From CAZAMP01 sp964486455 (GTDB lineage: Bacteria > Eisenbacteria > RBG-16-71-46 > CAZAMP01), in contig CAZAMP010000042.1 in NCBI GenBank assembly GCA_964486455.1, positions 1 through 36,300 of the forward strand: a stretch of 36,300 nucleotides of DNA, read 5' to 3'. The position numbers and the translations under genes were made by a program. Positions 16,327 through 24,035 of the stretch are shown here, in pieces (position 1 is the first letter of the stretch; each line of letters opens with the position of its first letter). The notes below the pieces were generated by a model, which was not told the origin of the DNA, did no database searches, and worked only from the letters and a program-made list of their open reading frames with translations.

Positions 16327-18038
16327 CGCACGTCGTCCTCCGTCGAAGCGGAGCCGGTCGGCGGGGAAGTCGCGCGATCGGCAACGCCTATCCTGCCGTC
16401 GCGAAGCAGGAGCACTCGATCGGCGTCGTCGATCACCGCACGGCGGTGTGACGCGATGAGTGTTGTCGCTTCGGCCTGCAGGGGGGCCAGCGCGCGGCGG
16501 ATGAGGCGATCGGTAACCTCGTCGAGCGCGCTCGTGGCCTCATCGAGGATGAGCAAATGCGGACGCCGTAGGACCGCACGCGCCAGCGCCAGACGCTGCC
16601 GTTGTCCCGCCGAGAGGCGAAGTGCCCGCTCCCCGACCTCGGTGTCGAGTCCGTCCGGGAGGCTGCCGAGCCACTCCAGAAGTCCGGCAACCTCCAACGC
16701 ATTCCGAAGGGATTCATCGGACGCCTGTGGATCGACGACGAGTAGATTGTCCCGGACCGATGCGTTGAAGAGAAACACGTCCTGCGAAACGAGTCCCACG
16801 TGATGGCGAAGCGAGGCCGACCGATACTCTGCCAGGGGGCGGCCGTCCAGCGTCACCACGCCCGATTGGGGTTGACGGAGGCCGATCGCGAGGTCGAGCA
16901 GCGTGGACTTCCCGATTCCGGACTCTCCGACGATCGCGACGCGCTCACCTCTGGACACGCTGAAGGTGACGTCCCGAAGAAGGGGTCTATCGGGATTGTA
17001 GGCAAACGTCACGCCCTCGAAGCGAAGTTCGCCGCGGATCCGGCCGGCATCGAGCGTCCCACCGGACGAAAGTGCCGGAAGCTGGAGAATCTCCCGGATA
17101 CGGGCGATCGAAACGCGGGACCGCTGAAGACGGAGATAGAGCGACACGAGATTTTGAATCGGACCGTATAGGCGGCCGACGTAGATCTGAAACGCCATGA
17201 GACTTCCGAGGGTCATCTGACCCTCGATCACACGGTACCCGCCGTAGCCGAGGACGATGAGCGCGCTCAGAGCGGCCAGGATGCCGTTCGAAGCGGCGGA
17301 GAAGCAGTTCAGGCGGGTGAGGCGCATCACGGATGCAAAGACGCCGCGCCCGTCACGGAAGAAGTCGCGTGCCGCACGGGTCTCCAGCGCGTGGGAGCGA
17401 ATGAAGTGTTGCCCGAGGATGGCGTCGAAGAGCGTGCTCGCGAGGTTGGCGTTCTGCTCGCGAATCTCGCGCGAGGCGTCGCGAACGGGTGAAGCGAAAC
17501 GACGTGCCACGAGGAAGGACAGGGGCAAGAGGACGAGTGAAACGACGAAGAGGCCAACGTCCAGGTAGACCAAGAGCGCCACGCTCGCGGCGAGCCCCAG
17601 CGTCGAGGTTGCCACGGCGAGGACGGTCCCCGTGGCCGCGTTTTGCACTTCAGCGATGTCGCCCCCGACACGGCTCGCGATGTCCCCCGCGCGACGCTCG
17701 GCGTAGAAGTCGAGCGGCAGTCGTTCCAGATGGCGAAAGAGCGTGATCCGGAGGTCCAGGACGATGCGGCCGGCCATCCGCGTGTAGCGGTAGCGAGAGA
17801 TCTGATTGATGAGGATCTGGAAGACGGAGATTCCCAGGAGGAGTCCGAGGGCGGGAAGAAGTCGGCTTCCGCCTCGAGCTGTGAAGACGTGATCGATCAG
17901 ATAGCGCAGGATGAGTGGATAGATGAGAGAGAGCGCCGTGCTCACGACGAAGAGCATAAGGAGAAGCAGAAGGAGCCGGGTGTACGGGCGAACGTGCCCC
18001 AGGAGCCAGCGGAACTCGCCTCGGACTCCGTCGGTCAT
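16323..18038 (-). CDS. qhpF: ABC exporter half-transporter, QhpF-like
   Basis: A 571-residue ABC exporter with the membrane domain first (about 1-310, six predicted helices) and the nucleotide-binding domain second. Walker A is GESGIGKST, the signature is LSAGQRQRLALARA, Walker B is LLILDEATSALDE and the switch His lies in IASHRRAV. There is no N-terminal C39 peptidase domain, which agrees with a separate protease (the S8 gene downstream) doing leader removal. In the Paracoccus system QhpF moves the modified gamma subunit to the periplasm; the two propellers here carry signal peptides, so export of the peptide is needed too. ATG 18038 overlaps the stop of the U32 gene (ATGA). Confidence 0.88.
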   Translation of the reverse strand: MTDGVRGEFRWLLGHVRPYTRLLLLLLMLFVVSTALSLIYPLILRYLIDHVFTARGGSRLLPALGLLLGISVFQILINQISRYRYTRMAGRIVLDLRITLFRHLERLPLDFYAERRAGDIASRVGGDIAEVQNAATGTVLAVATSTLGLAASVALLVYLDVGLFVVSLVLLPLSFLVARRFASPVRDASREIREQNANLASTLFDAILGQHFIRSHALETRAARDFFRDGRGVFASVMRLTRLNCFSAASNGILAALSALIVLGYGGYRVIEGQMTLGSLMAFQIYVGRLYGPIQNLVSLYLRLQRSRVSIARIREILQLPALSSGGTLDAGRIRGELRFEGVTFAYNPDRPLLRDVTFSVSRGERVAIVGESGIGKSTLLDLAIGLRQPQSGVVTLDGRPLAEYRSASLRHHVGLVSQDVFLFNASVRDNLLVVDPQASDESLRNALEVAGLLEWLGSLPDGLDTEVGERALRLSAGQRQRLALARAVLRRPHLLILDEATSALDEVTDRLIRRALAPLQAEATTLIASHRRAVIDDADRVLLLRDGRIGVADRATSPPTGSASTEDDVR

Positions 18039-19090
18039 GGTGTCGCTCCTCCAGTCGACTCCTCTGACGCCTCGGTCATCCATCCCGGCCGCCAAGTGTC
18101 CCTGTAGTAGCAGGCGCGCCCCGTCAGGCAAGAAGAGCGGTCGCCCCGCGCGGCAACGGCCTCGTGGACCGTGTCACGCTCCGAGGCGCCACGATCGACG
18201 AGATCCATCACGCGTCGGACGAGACGGACGCTCTGCACCTTTTTTGTGAGCGGCGCCTCGCGTCCCACAATCTTGACGGAGTGAAGGCCGGCGGCACTGA
18301 AGCGATGGAGGGCGCAGAGGCCGCACGGCGCGAGCGCCCCGCCGGGTAGGGGCGCGCCCGAACAGGCCACGGCCCCCGCGTCGTCGAGGTAGCGCTCGTA
18401 GTCGGCAACGTGCCGCTGCCAGTCGTCGTACGTGGCGGTCGCCCGGCGGGCCGTGCGCAGCGTGCGCGTCCAGGGGTGGCGACAGAACGCGTGGAGCCGG
18501 TCGGCGTTGTGGGCGGTCAGACAAAAACCCTCTTCGTAGACGCAGCCGTCATTCAAGATGAAGCACTCGAAGGCGACGTCCGGGACCCTGCGCACGAGGT
18601 GGGAAAGCTCCGCCGCGGAGAGGTGCCGCGGGAGAATGATCCGGTCCGCGCCGAGATCGATCTGCATCCGCACGGCTTCTTCATTGAGCACATGAGAGAG
18701 GGAGCTGGTGTGGATCTCGACGTCCAGGTCGGCGGATTTGAGGCAGCGCATGAGGCCGATGTCGCTCACGATGAATGCGTCCACGCCCGCCTCCTCCGCT
18801 GCACGGCGCGCGACCTCGTTCACGTCCGCGATTTGCTCTCGCGAGTACTGCGGAGCATTGAGTGTCAAGAAAACGCGCCGGTTCAACCGGTGGGCGGCGG
18901 CCGTCAGTTCGGCCAGCGCGCTCATCGTGAAAAGATTGCCGCCCTGCGGCCCGCGGCGGTTGATCCAGACGGCCACCGTGTACTTCACGTGCCACTCCCT
19001 CGGAATCAGACCGCAGTAGAACTCGTCGGCGCCGGCGGCGGCGAGAAGCTCGATCTCTCCGAGCGCTTGAACGGGCGCGGTAATCTTCAT
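18035..19090 (-). CDS. U32-family Fe-S protein, UbiU-like
   Basis: A 351-residue member of the family called peptidase U32. The beginning AGADEFYCGL is the U32 barrel signature. Candidate [4Fe-4S] ligands are C183 and C190, seven apart as in UbiU (C169, C176), then C203 and C243/C256/C259. Studied U32 proteins (UbiU-UbiV, RlhA, TrhP) are O2-independent hydroxylases or hydroxylation factors that depend on prephenate, not peptidases. Here it is coupled by ATGA to a second U32 gene, the arrangement of the UbiU-UbiV heterodimer. I infer that the pair hydroxylates the tryptophan of the gamma peptide, taking the place of QhpG. A peptidase role is the alternative. Confidence 0.82.
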   Translation of the reverse strand: MKITAPVQALGEIELLAAAGADEFYCGLIPREWHVKYTVAVWINRRGPQGGNLFTMSALAELTAAAHRLNRRVFLTLNAPQYSREQIADVNEVARRAAEEAGVDAFIVSDIGLMRCLKSADLDVEIHTSSLSHVLNEEAVRMQIDLGADRIILPRHLSAAELSHLVRRVPDVAFECFILNDGCVYEEGFCLTAHNADRLHAFCRHPWTRTLRTARRATATYDDWQRHVADYERYLDDAGAVACSGAPLPGGALAPCGLCALHRFSAAGLHSVKIVGREAPLTKKVQSVRLVRRVMDLVDRGASERDTVHEAVAARGDRSSCLTGRACYYRDTWRPGWMTEASEESTGGATP

Positions 19091-20049
19091 GCGCTCTCGC
19101 TCCTCGGAAGGTCCGTCCTCATCGGAAGCTCGGACGTGAAGATGATCCGGTCGACGCCGTGACCGGGAAGCTCTTCGATCGACTCGCGGAGCATCGTCTC
19201 GTCATGAAGGCTGAAGAGACCATTCCCGCGCTCATAGACGGCCATCGAGCGATCGTCGTAAGGGGAGCTCTCGTTCCCGAGGCGAAAGAGGAGGTCCTGG
19301 CACTCGTGAGAGCAGGCGTCTCCGACGGCGAACTTCTCGTGGCGTCGCTGTCCGTAGGATCCGGACATGCAGATGCGGCCGGATGCGACGAAGGCGTACG
19401 GCACGTGGATGGAGAGCGCGATCGCGCCCGCCGCTTCGTCGAGATCGATCCCTTGATGCACCTGGTCCAGCTCAACCCGCGCGATCCCGAGGTCGATGAG
19501 GGCGTGGAGGGTATCGTCGCTCGTGACCGCGGGTCGCCTGAGGGCGGCCAAGGCGTGCGGGGGAGCGTCCGGCGCATTGTAGTAGGGGCCGGTGCGAGGG
19601 TCGCGCATCATCTTGTCGATCAGACGTCCGAGAACGGGGGTGAGGTCGTCGCGACTCTTCCGCACAAGCCGCAGCACGCCGAGATCGTTCACGACCAGCT
19701 CGGTGGTGCGGTCGTGGGTGGGAAGCGCGTCGATGAGCCTTCGAATGTCGGCAAGGCCAGCGTCGGTCGCGTACGGTGTGACCAAGGTGAACGCCAGCCC
19801 CAGCCTTTCGGATGCGGCCACGGCTCGCTCCAACTCGGCTGGTGAGGGGAGCAGTTTCTGACAGAACTCGTTTCCGAATTGGACGCGTGAGATGCATGTC
19901 AGGTCCTTCTCCCGAAGGATCTCCCGGGTGAGGCGATCCAGCGACGCCAGGTCGGGATCGCCGAAGTCGTCACCGACGAGCCGGTCGAGGGATGGGGAAT
20001 CGAGTGTCTCGATGCAGCGAAGACTTCCGGTGAGAAGCGCCAGTTCCAT
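19087..20049 (-). CDS. U32-family Fe-S protein, UbiV-like partner
   Basis: A 320-residue, more divergent U32-type protein. Four cysteines follow the UbiV pattern: C63 (GNEFC), C227 (GRICMSG) and C246-x3-C250 (ACSHEC), compared with C39, C180 and C193-x3-C197 of E. coli UbiV. The region LVVNDLGVLRLV matches the family's barrel strand. It begins at ATG 20049, nine bases after the second propeller gene, with AGGA upstream, and its stop overlaps the start of the UbiU-like gene. It probably forms a heterodimer with that protein. Recognition is from motifs and spacing only. Confidence 0.75.
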   Translation of the reverse strand: MELALLTGSLRCIETLDSPSLDRLVGDDFGDPDLASLDRLTREILREKDLTCISRVQFGNEFCQKLLPSPAELERAVAASERLGLAFTLVTPYATDAGLADIRRLIDALPTHDRTTELVVNDLGVLRLVRKSRDDLTPVLGRLIDKMMRDPRTGPYYNAPDAPPHALAALRRPAVTSDDTLHALIDLGIARVELDQVHQGIDLDEAAGAIALSIHVPYAFVASGRICMSGSYGQRRHEKFAVGDACSHECQDLLFRLGNESSPYDDRSMAVYERGNGLFSLHDETMLRESIEELPGHGVDRIIFTSELPMRTDLPRSESA

Positions 20050-20058
20050 CGCGGTGTC

Positions 20059-21060
20059 CTAGTCGGGCGTGCGCGACGGGCCGAGTGCGAGGCGCGTAGC
20101 GCGCGCGGGCAACGCGGCAAACTCGGACAAAGCGCCATCGGTGGCATGGAGGAGACGTGCCCCGTCATCGGCGGGAGCGACGAAAAATGTGCCGCCCGAT
20201 CGATCCGCCACCGCGTGCCACGCGCTTCGGTGGAGATCGTGAACGCCGGTGACCGTCATGTCATCGAGCCGCACGCGTAGAAAGCGGTCCATGCCGTTGA
20301 CGACGAGCGCGTCATCGGCGGTCATGACGAGCGTGAGCGCATTCATGGCGTAGGGGAGTGAGCGAAGGGTGAAGGACGCGTCGCTCAGCTCGAGACGCCA
20401 GAGGATGAGATCCCTTCCCCGGGCGCTATCTCCGATGTAGACCGCCTTGCCGTCCGGTTGGAACGCGGCGGATCTCAAAACCGCCATCTGATTGGCTTCG
20501 ACCTCCGCGGTCTCAACGAGAAGGCGAGACGACCGGCTGTTTTTGATATCCACCAGCTCGATCTCTCGTCCCGTGATGTTGGTGATAAGAACGGACCTTT
20601 CGTCCGGAGAGAGGAAGAGATCGTAGCTCCGCGGGCTCAGCTCGGCGATCTGCCGCGGCACGAGTGGGGAAGCGAACGGCACTACGTAGAGACGATGCGG
20701 TCCGCGGACGCTCTTCCGATCACTGCCGGGATGAAGAAGCACATAGAGCCGTTCCCCGTCCGGAGAGATCTCCACCCCGTCGAGGATTCCGATGATGAGA
20801 GAATCCATCGGCGCGAGGTCGCCGGGGCGATGGAGAAAGAGACCTGACGACGTGGTGACGGCGACATAGCGGCCGTTCGGATCGACCTCCAGATCCGTGG
20901 CCTGGGTGTCGAGCGGTTTCGACGTCGCGAGCAGGCGTCCATCATCGCAGGCTACGCGGAAGATCGCGGACCCCGCGGCATAGAGATCGGTCGCGCTCGC
21001 CGGTGTGCCGGCGAAGAGCGCGGCCAAGAGAAGCGCCGGAAGAAGCGACAAGGAGCGCAT
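20059..21060 (-). CDS. Exported beta-propeller, second of a pair (QHNDH beta-like)
   Basis: A 333-residue exported protein. A signal peptide (hydrophobic core LSLLPALLLAALFAG, ending ASA) leads to a repeated propeller of the YVTN/PQQ-like kind: DLEVDPNGRYVAVTTSSGLFL, GVEISPDGERLYVLL, LFLSPDERSVLIT and AFQPDGKAVYIGD each carry a 'P-D/N-G-x-x-x-Y/V' blade element. QHNDH beta (QhpB) is a seven-bladed propeller that packs against gamma, and size and location agree. It follows the first propeller by 11 bases with GAGG upstream of ATG 21060. Which of the two is the true QhpB equivalent cannot be told. No heme-binding CxxCH is present. Confidence 0.82.
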   Translation of the reverse strand: MRSLSLLPALLLAALFAGTPASATDLYAAGSAIFRVACDDGRLLATSKPLDTQATDLEVDPNGRYVAVTTSSGLFLHRPGDLAPMDSLIIGILDGVEISPDGERLYVLLHPGSDRKSVRGPHRLYVVPFASPLVPRQIAELSPRSYDLFLSPDERSVLITNITGREIELVDIKNSRSSRLLVETAEVEANQMAVLRSAAFQPDGKAVYIGDSARGRDLILWRLELSDASFTLRSLPYAMNALTLVMTADDALVVNGMDRFLRVRLDDMTVTGVHDLHRSAWHAVADRSGGTFFVAPADDGARLLHATDGALSEFAALPARATRLALGPSRTPD

Positions 21061-21071
21061 GATCGGCCTCG

Positions 21072-22049
21072 TCAGGGAACCACCGCGACGAGAAACGGCG
21101 AGATCGCCGGCACCTCCACGTGCCCGATGACCGTGAAGCGCGCGGCGTCGATGATCGTCACGCTGCCGCCCTTGTCGTAGATAGGGTTTGCCATGAAGAG
21201 CTTCGCCCCGTCCGCGGAGACTGCGATCCCTTGATGGGGCCGTCCGACTGGCACCCACGCGACCTCCGCGCCGGCGGTGAGGTCCACAACGGCCACGTGG
21301 TCGATGGCCGCAAGATAAGCGCGCGACCCGTCGAGGGATAAGACCGCGTCGCGTACGTAGGCCGTATGACCGAGATCGATCCGACGGACCGGCTCCCCGG
21401 TCAGGGCATCGAGAATACGGATCCCTGCGTTCTCGCCGTTCAGGACGACATAGATCCACCTTCCGTCCGGGGAAGCGAGGGACTTCGCGATATAGGTGTC
21501 GAGATCAGATTCCCCTACCGAGGAGAGGAGCTGAACGTGTCCGTGCGGCGAGCCGCTGCGCCGATCGAATTGGCTGACCCGAGATGTGTGAATGTTCGTC
21601 GTGAAGACGCGGTTCCCCGTCGGGGGGACCGCAAGATCCCATGCGCGGGCGTCGACGGCGAAACGGCGGCTCTCGCGGCCCGTGTCCAGATCATAGACGA
21701 CGACCTCGGGCGACTTTCCCGGCGCGTGTTGAAGCGAGTAAAGAAGATTCTCGTCTTCCTGCAGCACGAGGTGATTGACGACGCGGTCGGACCATGTGCC
21801 GGTGACGCGGGAGGACTCGACGTCCACGATGGCGAGTCCTCGAGAGTGGGCCAGGTAGGCGGTGCGGCCGTCTGAGCTGAACGCCATGTCCCGAATTCGC
21901 GATTTCCCGATGTCGATGGAAGCGACGACACTCCCCGCCTCGACGTCGACGATCTGAACCTGGTTGCTCGCGAGGTAGAGGCGCTCGGCGACGGCCGGGA
22001 TCGAGATCAGTAGTGCGGCTAGTGTGAGAAAGACGATCATGCGCTTCAT
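21072..22049 (-). CDS. Exported YVTN beta-propeller, first of a pair (QHNDH beta-like)
   Basis: A 325-residue exported propeller. The signal peptide (MKRMIVFLTLAALLISI, ending AVA) is followed by blade repeats such as AFSSDGRTAYLAHSRGLAIV, ASPDGRWIYVVLNGENAGI, VLSLDGSRAYLAA and AVSADGAKLFMANP, with the 'I-D/V-D-x-x-T/G' strands of YVTN proteins. This is the form of the QHNDH beta subunit. ATG 22049 has GGGAGG ten bases upstream; ATG 22058 is in frame but only one base from the same site. It comes 113 bases after the gamma peptide gene. No CxxCH motif is seen. Confidence 0.85.
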   Translation of the reverse strand: MKRMIVFLTLAALLISIPAVAERLYLASNQVQIVDVEAGSVVASIDIGKSRIRDMAFSSDGRTAYLAHSRGLAIVDVESSRVTGTWSDRVVNHLVLQEDENLLYSLQHAPGKSPEVVVYDLDTGRESRRFAVDARAWDLAVPPTGNRVFTTNIHTSRVSQFDRRSGSPHGHVQLLSSVGESDLDTYIAKSLASPDGRWIYVVLNGENAGIRILDALTGEPVRRIDLGHTAYVRDAVLSLDGSRAYLAAIDHVAVVDLTAGAEVAWVPVGRPHQGIAVSADGAKLFMANPIYDKGGSVTIIDAARFTVIGHVEVPAISPFLVAVVP

Positions 22050-22112
22050 TGCGCTCATGCCTCCCGTGATCTTCGAGGTAACGCCATCTTTGTCACGATC
22101 GCCACCCGCCTG

Positions 22113-22139
22113 CCCGCGACAGGGTCGGTGAGTCGCGGG
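22113..22139 (-). promoter_or_regulatory. RNA hairpin between the gamma-peptide gene and the first propeller gene
   Basis: CCCGCGAC (22113-22120) and GTCGCGGG (22132-22139) form a perfect 8-bp GC-rich stem with an 11-base loop, 24 bases past the gamma stop codon. No T-run follows on the minus strand, so it is not a standard intrinsic terminator. It could protect the 3' end of a processed gamma mRNA or partly attenuate downstream genes. Function is inferred. Confidence 0.4.
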
Positions 22140-22162
22140 GCACGGGACGTCGTGCGCGGCGA

Positions 22163-22456
22163 TCAGACGTCAGGAACGACGCAGAGCGCCGTCCAGTCCA
22201 GCTGGACGTTTCCGCACTCATCCATCCAATTGGGATAGTTGATGTCGTCGGGAACCTGATAGTTCCAGAAGCACGTGACATAGCAGAGACTCAGGTCGTT
22301 CTGCCATGGGCATGGGTCGACGATTCCCTGGGCGCCGACCTCCCAGCCGGGAGCGAACGATGCGCAACATGCCGCGCAGGCGTGCCCGTAGACGTCCGGT
22401 CGGCGGCGGGCTAGGGCCTCACGCCCCTTCTTGTTGATGGGTTTGAAATGTCCCAT
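22163..22456 (-). CDS. qhpC: Quinohemoprotein amine dehydrogenase gamma-subunit-like precursor peptide (CTQ and thioether crosslinks)
   Basis: A 97-residue Cys-rich peptide, the substrate of the whole operon. The leader (about 1-23, MGHFKPINKKGREAL then RRRP) is basic; the core begins near residue 24. Aligned to the QHNDH gamma subunit, the residues used there are all present: C30 and E39 (as C7-E16), C49 and D54 (C27-D33), C62 and D70 (C41-D49), and C58 with W64 (C37-W43, forming CTQ). The landmarks PGWEV, TCFWNYQVPD and a late DW also match. Four extra cysteines (27, 31, 81, 92) are unlike the known subunits. ATG 22456 has GAGGG at good spacing; ATG 22462 sits directly on that site. It overlaps the maturase gene by 38 bases. 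Confidence 0.88.
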   Translation of the reverse strand: MGHFKPINKKGREALARRRPDVYGHACAACCASFAPGWEVGAQGIVDPCPWQNDLSLCYVTCFWNYQVPDDINYPNWMDECGNVQLDWTALCVVPDV

Positions 22457-23915
22457 CGGCATCTCCCTCGCGGAGGATTTCGTCTTCTGGAGAGGTGATT
22501 CTCAGGCAATCCAACGAACCCGAAGGCCTCTCGGCGAGCCTCGCGTACGTCACGATGCCGAGCTCGTACCACTCTCGCAAGTGATCGCAGATCGGCGTGT
22601 AAGTCCGAGCTGCGTCCCCATATTCGATGGCGGAGAGATAATAGCACCCCCCACTGCAAATGTAACGTGCCCAGCAGTCAGCACAGTCGCTTCTCCGATC
22701 GACGTGCAGCCGTTCGAGCCATTCGGTTTGTCGCGCGCGATCGATGCCGGCTTCGACGTCACCCATGCGTGTAGAGGGCTCTCCGGGAAAGCGATGGCAG
22801 GGGAAGAGTGTGCCGCCCCCATCCGCGGCAAGGAGACCGATCCCCGCGCCGCACGGATAGCGCTGACTCCGACCGTGATGAATCTGTCGCATCAGGTTGA
22901 TCAGGTTGGCGAAGGCGTAAGCGCGACCCTGCTTCGCCTCATCGATGACGCGCGAGGCGAGGCGACGATACTCGCGCAAGATCATCGCGTGGTCTTCGGT
23001 CGTGAGTGCGAAGGCCGGGTCGGTCGAGCTGACGGGAGAAACCCCGACTTCCGCGAAGCCGACCTCGAGAAGGTGGTCGACGATTCGCATGATCTCGAGC
23101 GACTTTCGGGTGACCGTTACGCGCGCCTGCGTCGGACGCCTGGCGATGAGCGGCGCCGCCGCGCGGAGGACTCGCTCGTACGTCCCGTGTCCGAGTGCGT
23201 CGGTTCGAACACGATCGTGGATCTCGTCCGGGCCGTCGATGCTGATCTTGACGGCGATATTGTGCTCGATGAAGTAGTCAATGAACTCCGGAGTCAGGAG
23301 CAGGCCGTTCGTCGTGAGCCCGAAGCGGATGCGCTTGCCCAGGGAGATGGACCGCTCCTCGCCATACGCCACCAATCTCCTGATGACCCTCATGTTGAGG
23401 AGCGGCTCGCCGCCGTGGAACGTGAAGCTCGCGGCGGGGATGTCGCCTGATTCGGCAAGCAGAAGATCGATCAAGCGTCGGCCAACCTCGAACGACATCG
23501 TTTGCCCGCGGCGGCCGAATCCGCCCCGCTCGGCGTAGCAGTAGGGGCAATTGAGATTGCATCCTCCCGAAACCATGGCTGTAACACTCGCCAGTGGCGG
23601 TTCGGAGCGCGCGAGAAGATCATCGCGCGCCAGGTCCGTTTCCTTGGGCTCCATGGGGGAGGAGAGAATGCCGAGGCCGCGGAGTTCCGCCAACGTGTCG
23701 GCCGCATCCCCTGAAGCGTCGGACGGCAGGCTCCGGAAGAAGGTGGCCGCGTTGAATTCGCCACCGCGCTGATCCACGAGCGCGGTGAGGAGCGCGCGCC
23801 CCGTGTCGTCCACGGAGAAGAGGGTCGAGGCCGGCACGATCCACACGAACGCGCCGCCGTCCCGGTCGATGATGTGGAAATCGCTGACGCGAAGCGGCTC
23901 GGCGCTGGTGGCCAT
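22419..23915 (-). CDS. qhpD: SPASM-domain radical SAM peptide maturase, QhpD-like
   Basis: A 498-residue radical SAM enzyme. An N-terminal region of about 110 residues resembles a peptide-recognition (RRE/PqqD-like) domain. The [4Fe-4S]-SAM motif is C119-x3-C123-x2-C126 (GGCNLNCPYCYAE), followed by FTFHGGEPLLN, TTNGLLLTPEF and ISIDGPDEIHD, all standard. The C-terminal SPASM region has many cysteines (YPCGAGIG, FPCHRFPG, DCADCWARYICSGGCYYL, ICDHL) for two auxiliary clusters. In Paracoccus, QhpD makes the Cys-Asp/Glu thioethers in the gamma subunit. Adjacency to and overlap with the gamma gene support the same role. ATG 23915 follows GAGGAG at good spacing; the open frame extends to 23966 without support. 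Confidence 0.9.
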   Translation of the reverse strand: MATSAEPLRVSDFHIIDRDGGAFVWIVPASTLFSVDDTGRALLTALVDQRGGEFNAATFFRSLPSDASGDAADTLAELRGLGILSSPMEPKETDLARDDLLARSEPPLASVTAMVSGGCNLNCPYCYAERGGFGRRGQTMSFEVGRRLIDLLLAESGDIPAASFTFHGGEPLLNMRVIRRLVAYGEERSISLGKRIRFGLTTNGLLLTPEFIDYFIEHNIAVKISIDGPDEIHDRVRTDALGHGTYERVLRAAAPLIARRPTQARVTVTRKSLEIMRIVDHLLEVGFAEVGVSPVSSTDPAFALTTEDHAMILREYRRLASRVIDEAKQGRAYAFANLINLMRQIHHGRSQRYPCGAGIGLLAADGGGTLFPCHRFPGEPSTRMGDVEAGIDRARQTEWLERLHVDRRSDCADCWARYICSGGCYYLSAIEYGDAARTYTPICDHLREWYELGIVTYARLAERPSGSLDCLRITSPEDEILREGDADGTFQTHQQEGA

Positions 23916-23956
23916 GGTCGTGGCTCCTCGATCAATCGCTCGGTTGGCCCATCGGC

Positions 23957-23986
23957 AGTCTATCACGGGCGCAAAGAGCAGTCCAA
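23957..23986 (-). promoter_or_regulatory. Possible promoter of the qhp-like operon
   Basis: On the minus strand TTGGAC (23986-23981) and TAGACT (23962-23957) are separated by 18 bases, about 40 bases before the maturase start codon. The -10 matches four of six and the -35 only three of six consensus bases, so this is tentative. It is the best candidate I see in the 249-base divergent region. Confidence 0.3.
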
Positions 23987-24035
23987 TTAGGCACTTGTGA
24001 GGTTTACGTCATGTTCCGAGAGAGACTGTGCCGCG

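Noticed and set aside
22163..22456. Alternative reading of the Cys-rich peptide as a bacteriocin or lanthipeptide precursor
   Set aside because: Spacing of all eight crosslink residues matches the QHNDH gamma subunit, and no lanthipeptide synthetase is present.
22431..23450. Open frame of 339 codons on the plus strand
   Set aside because: It is antisense to the QhpD-like maturase, which has clear radical SAM and SPASM motifs.
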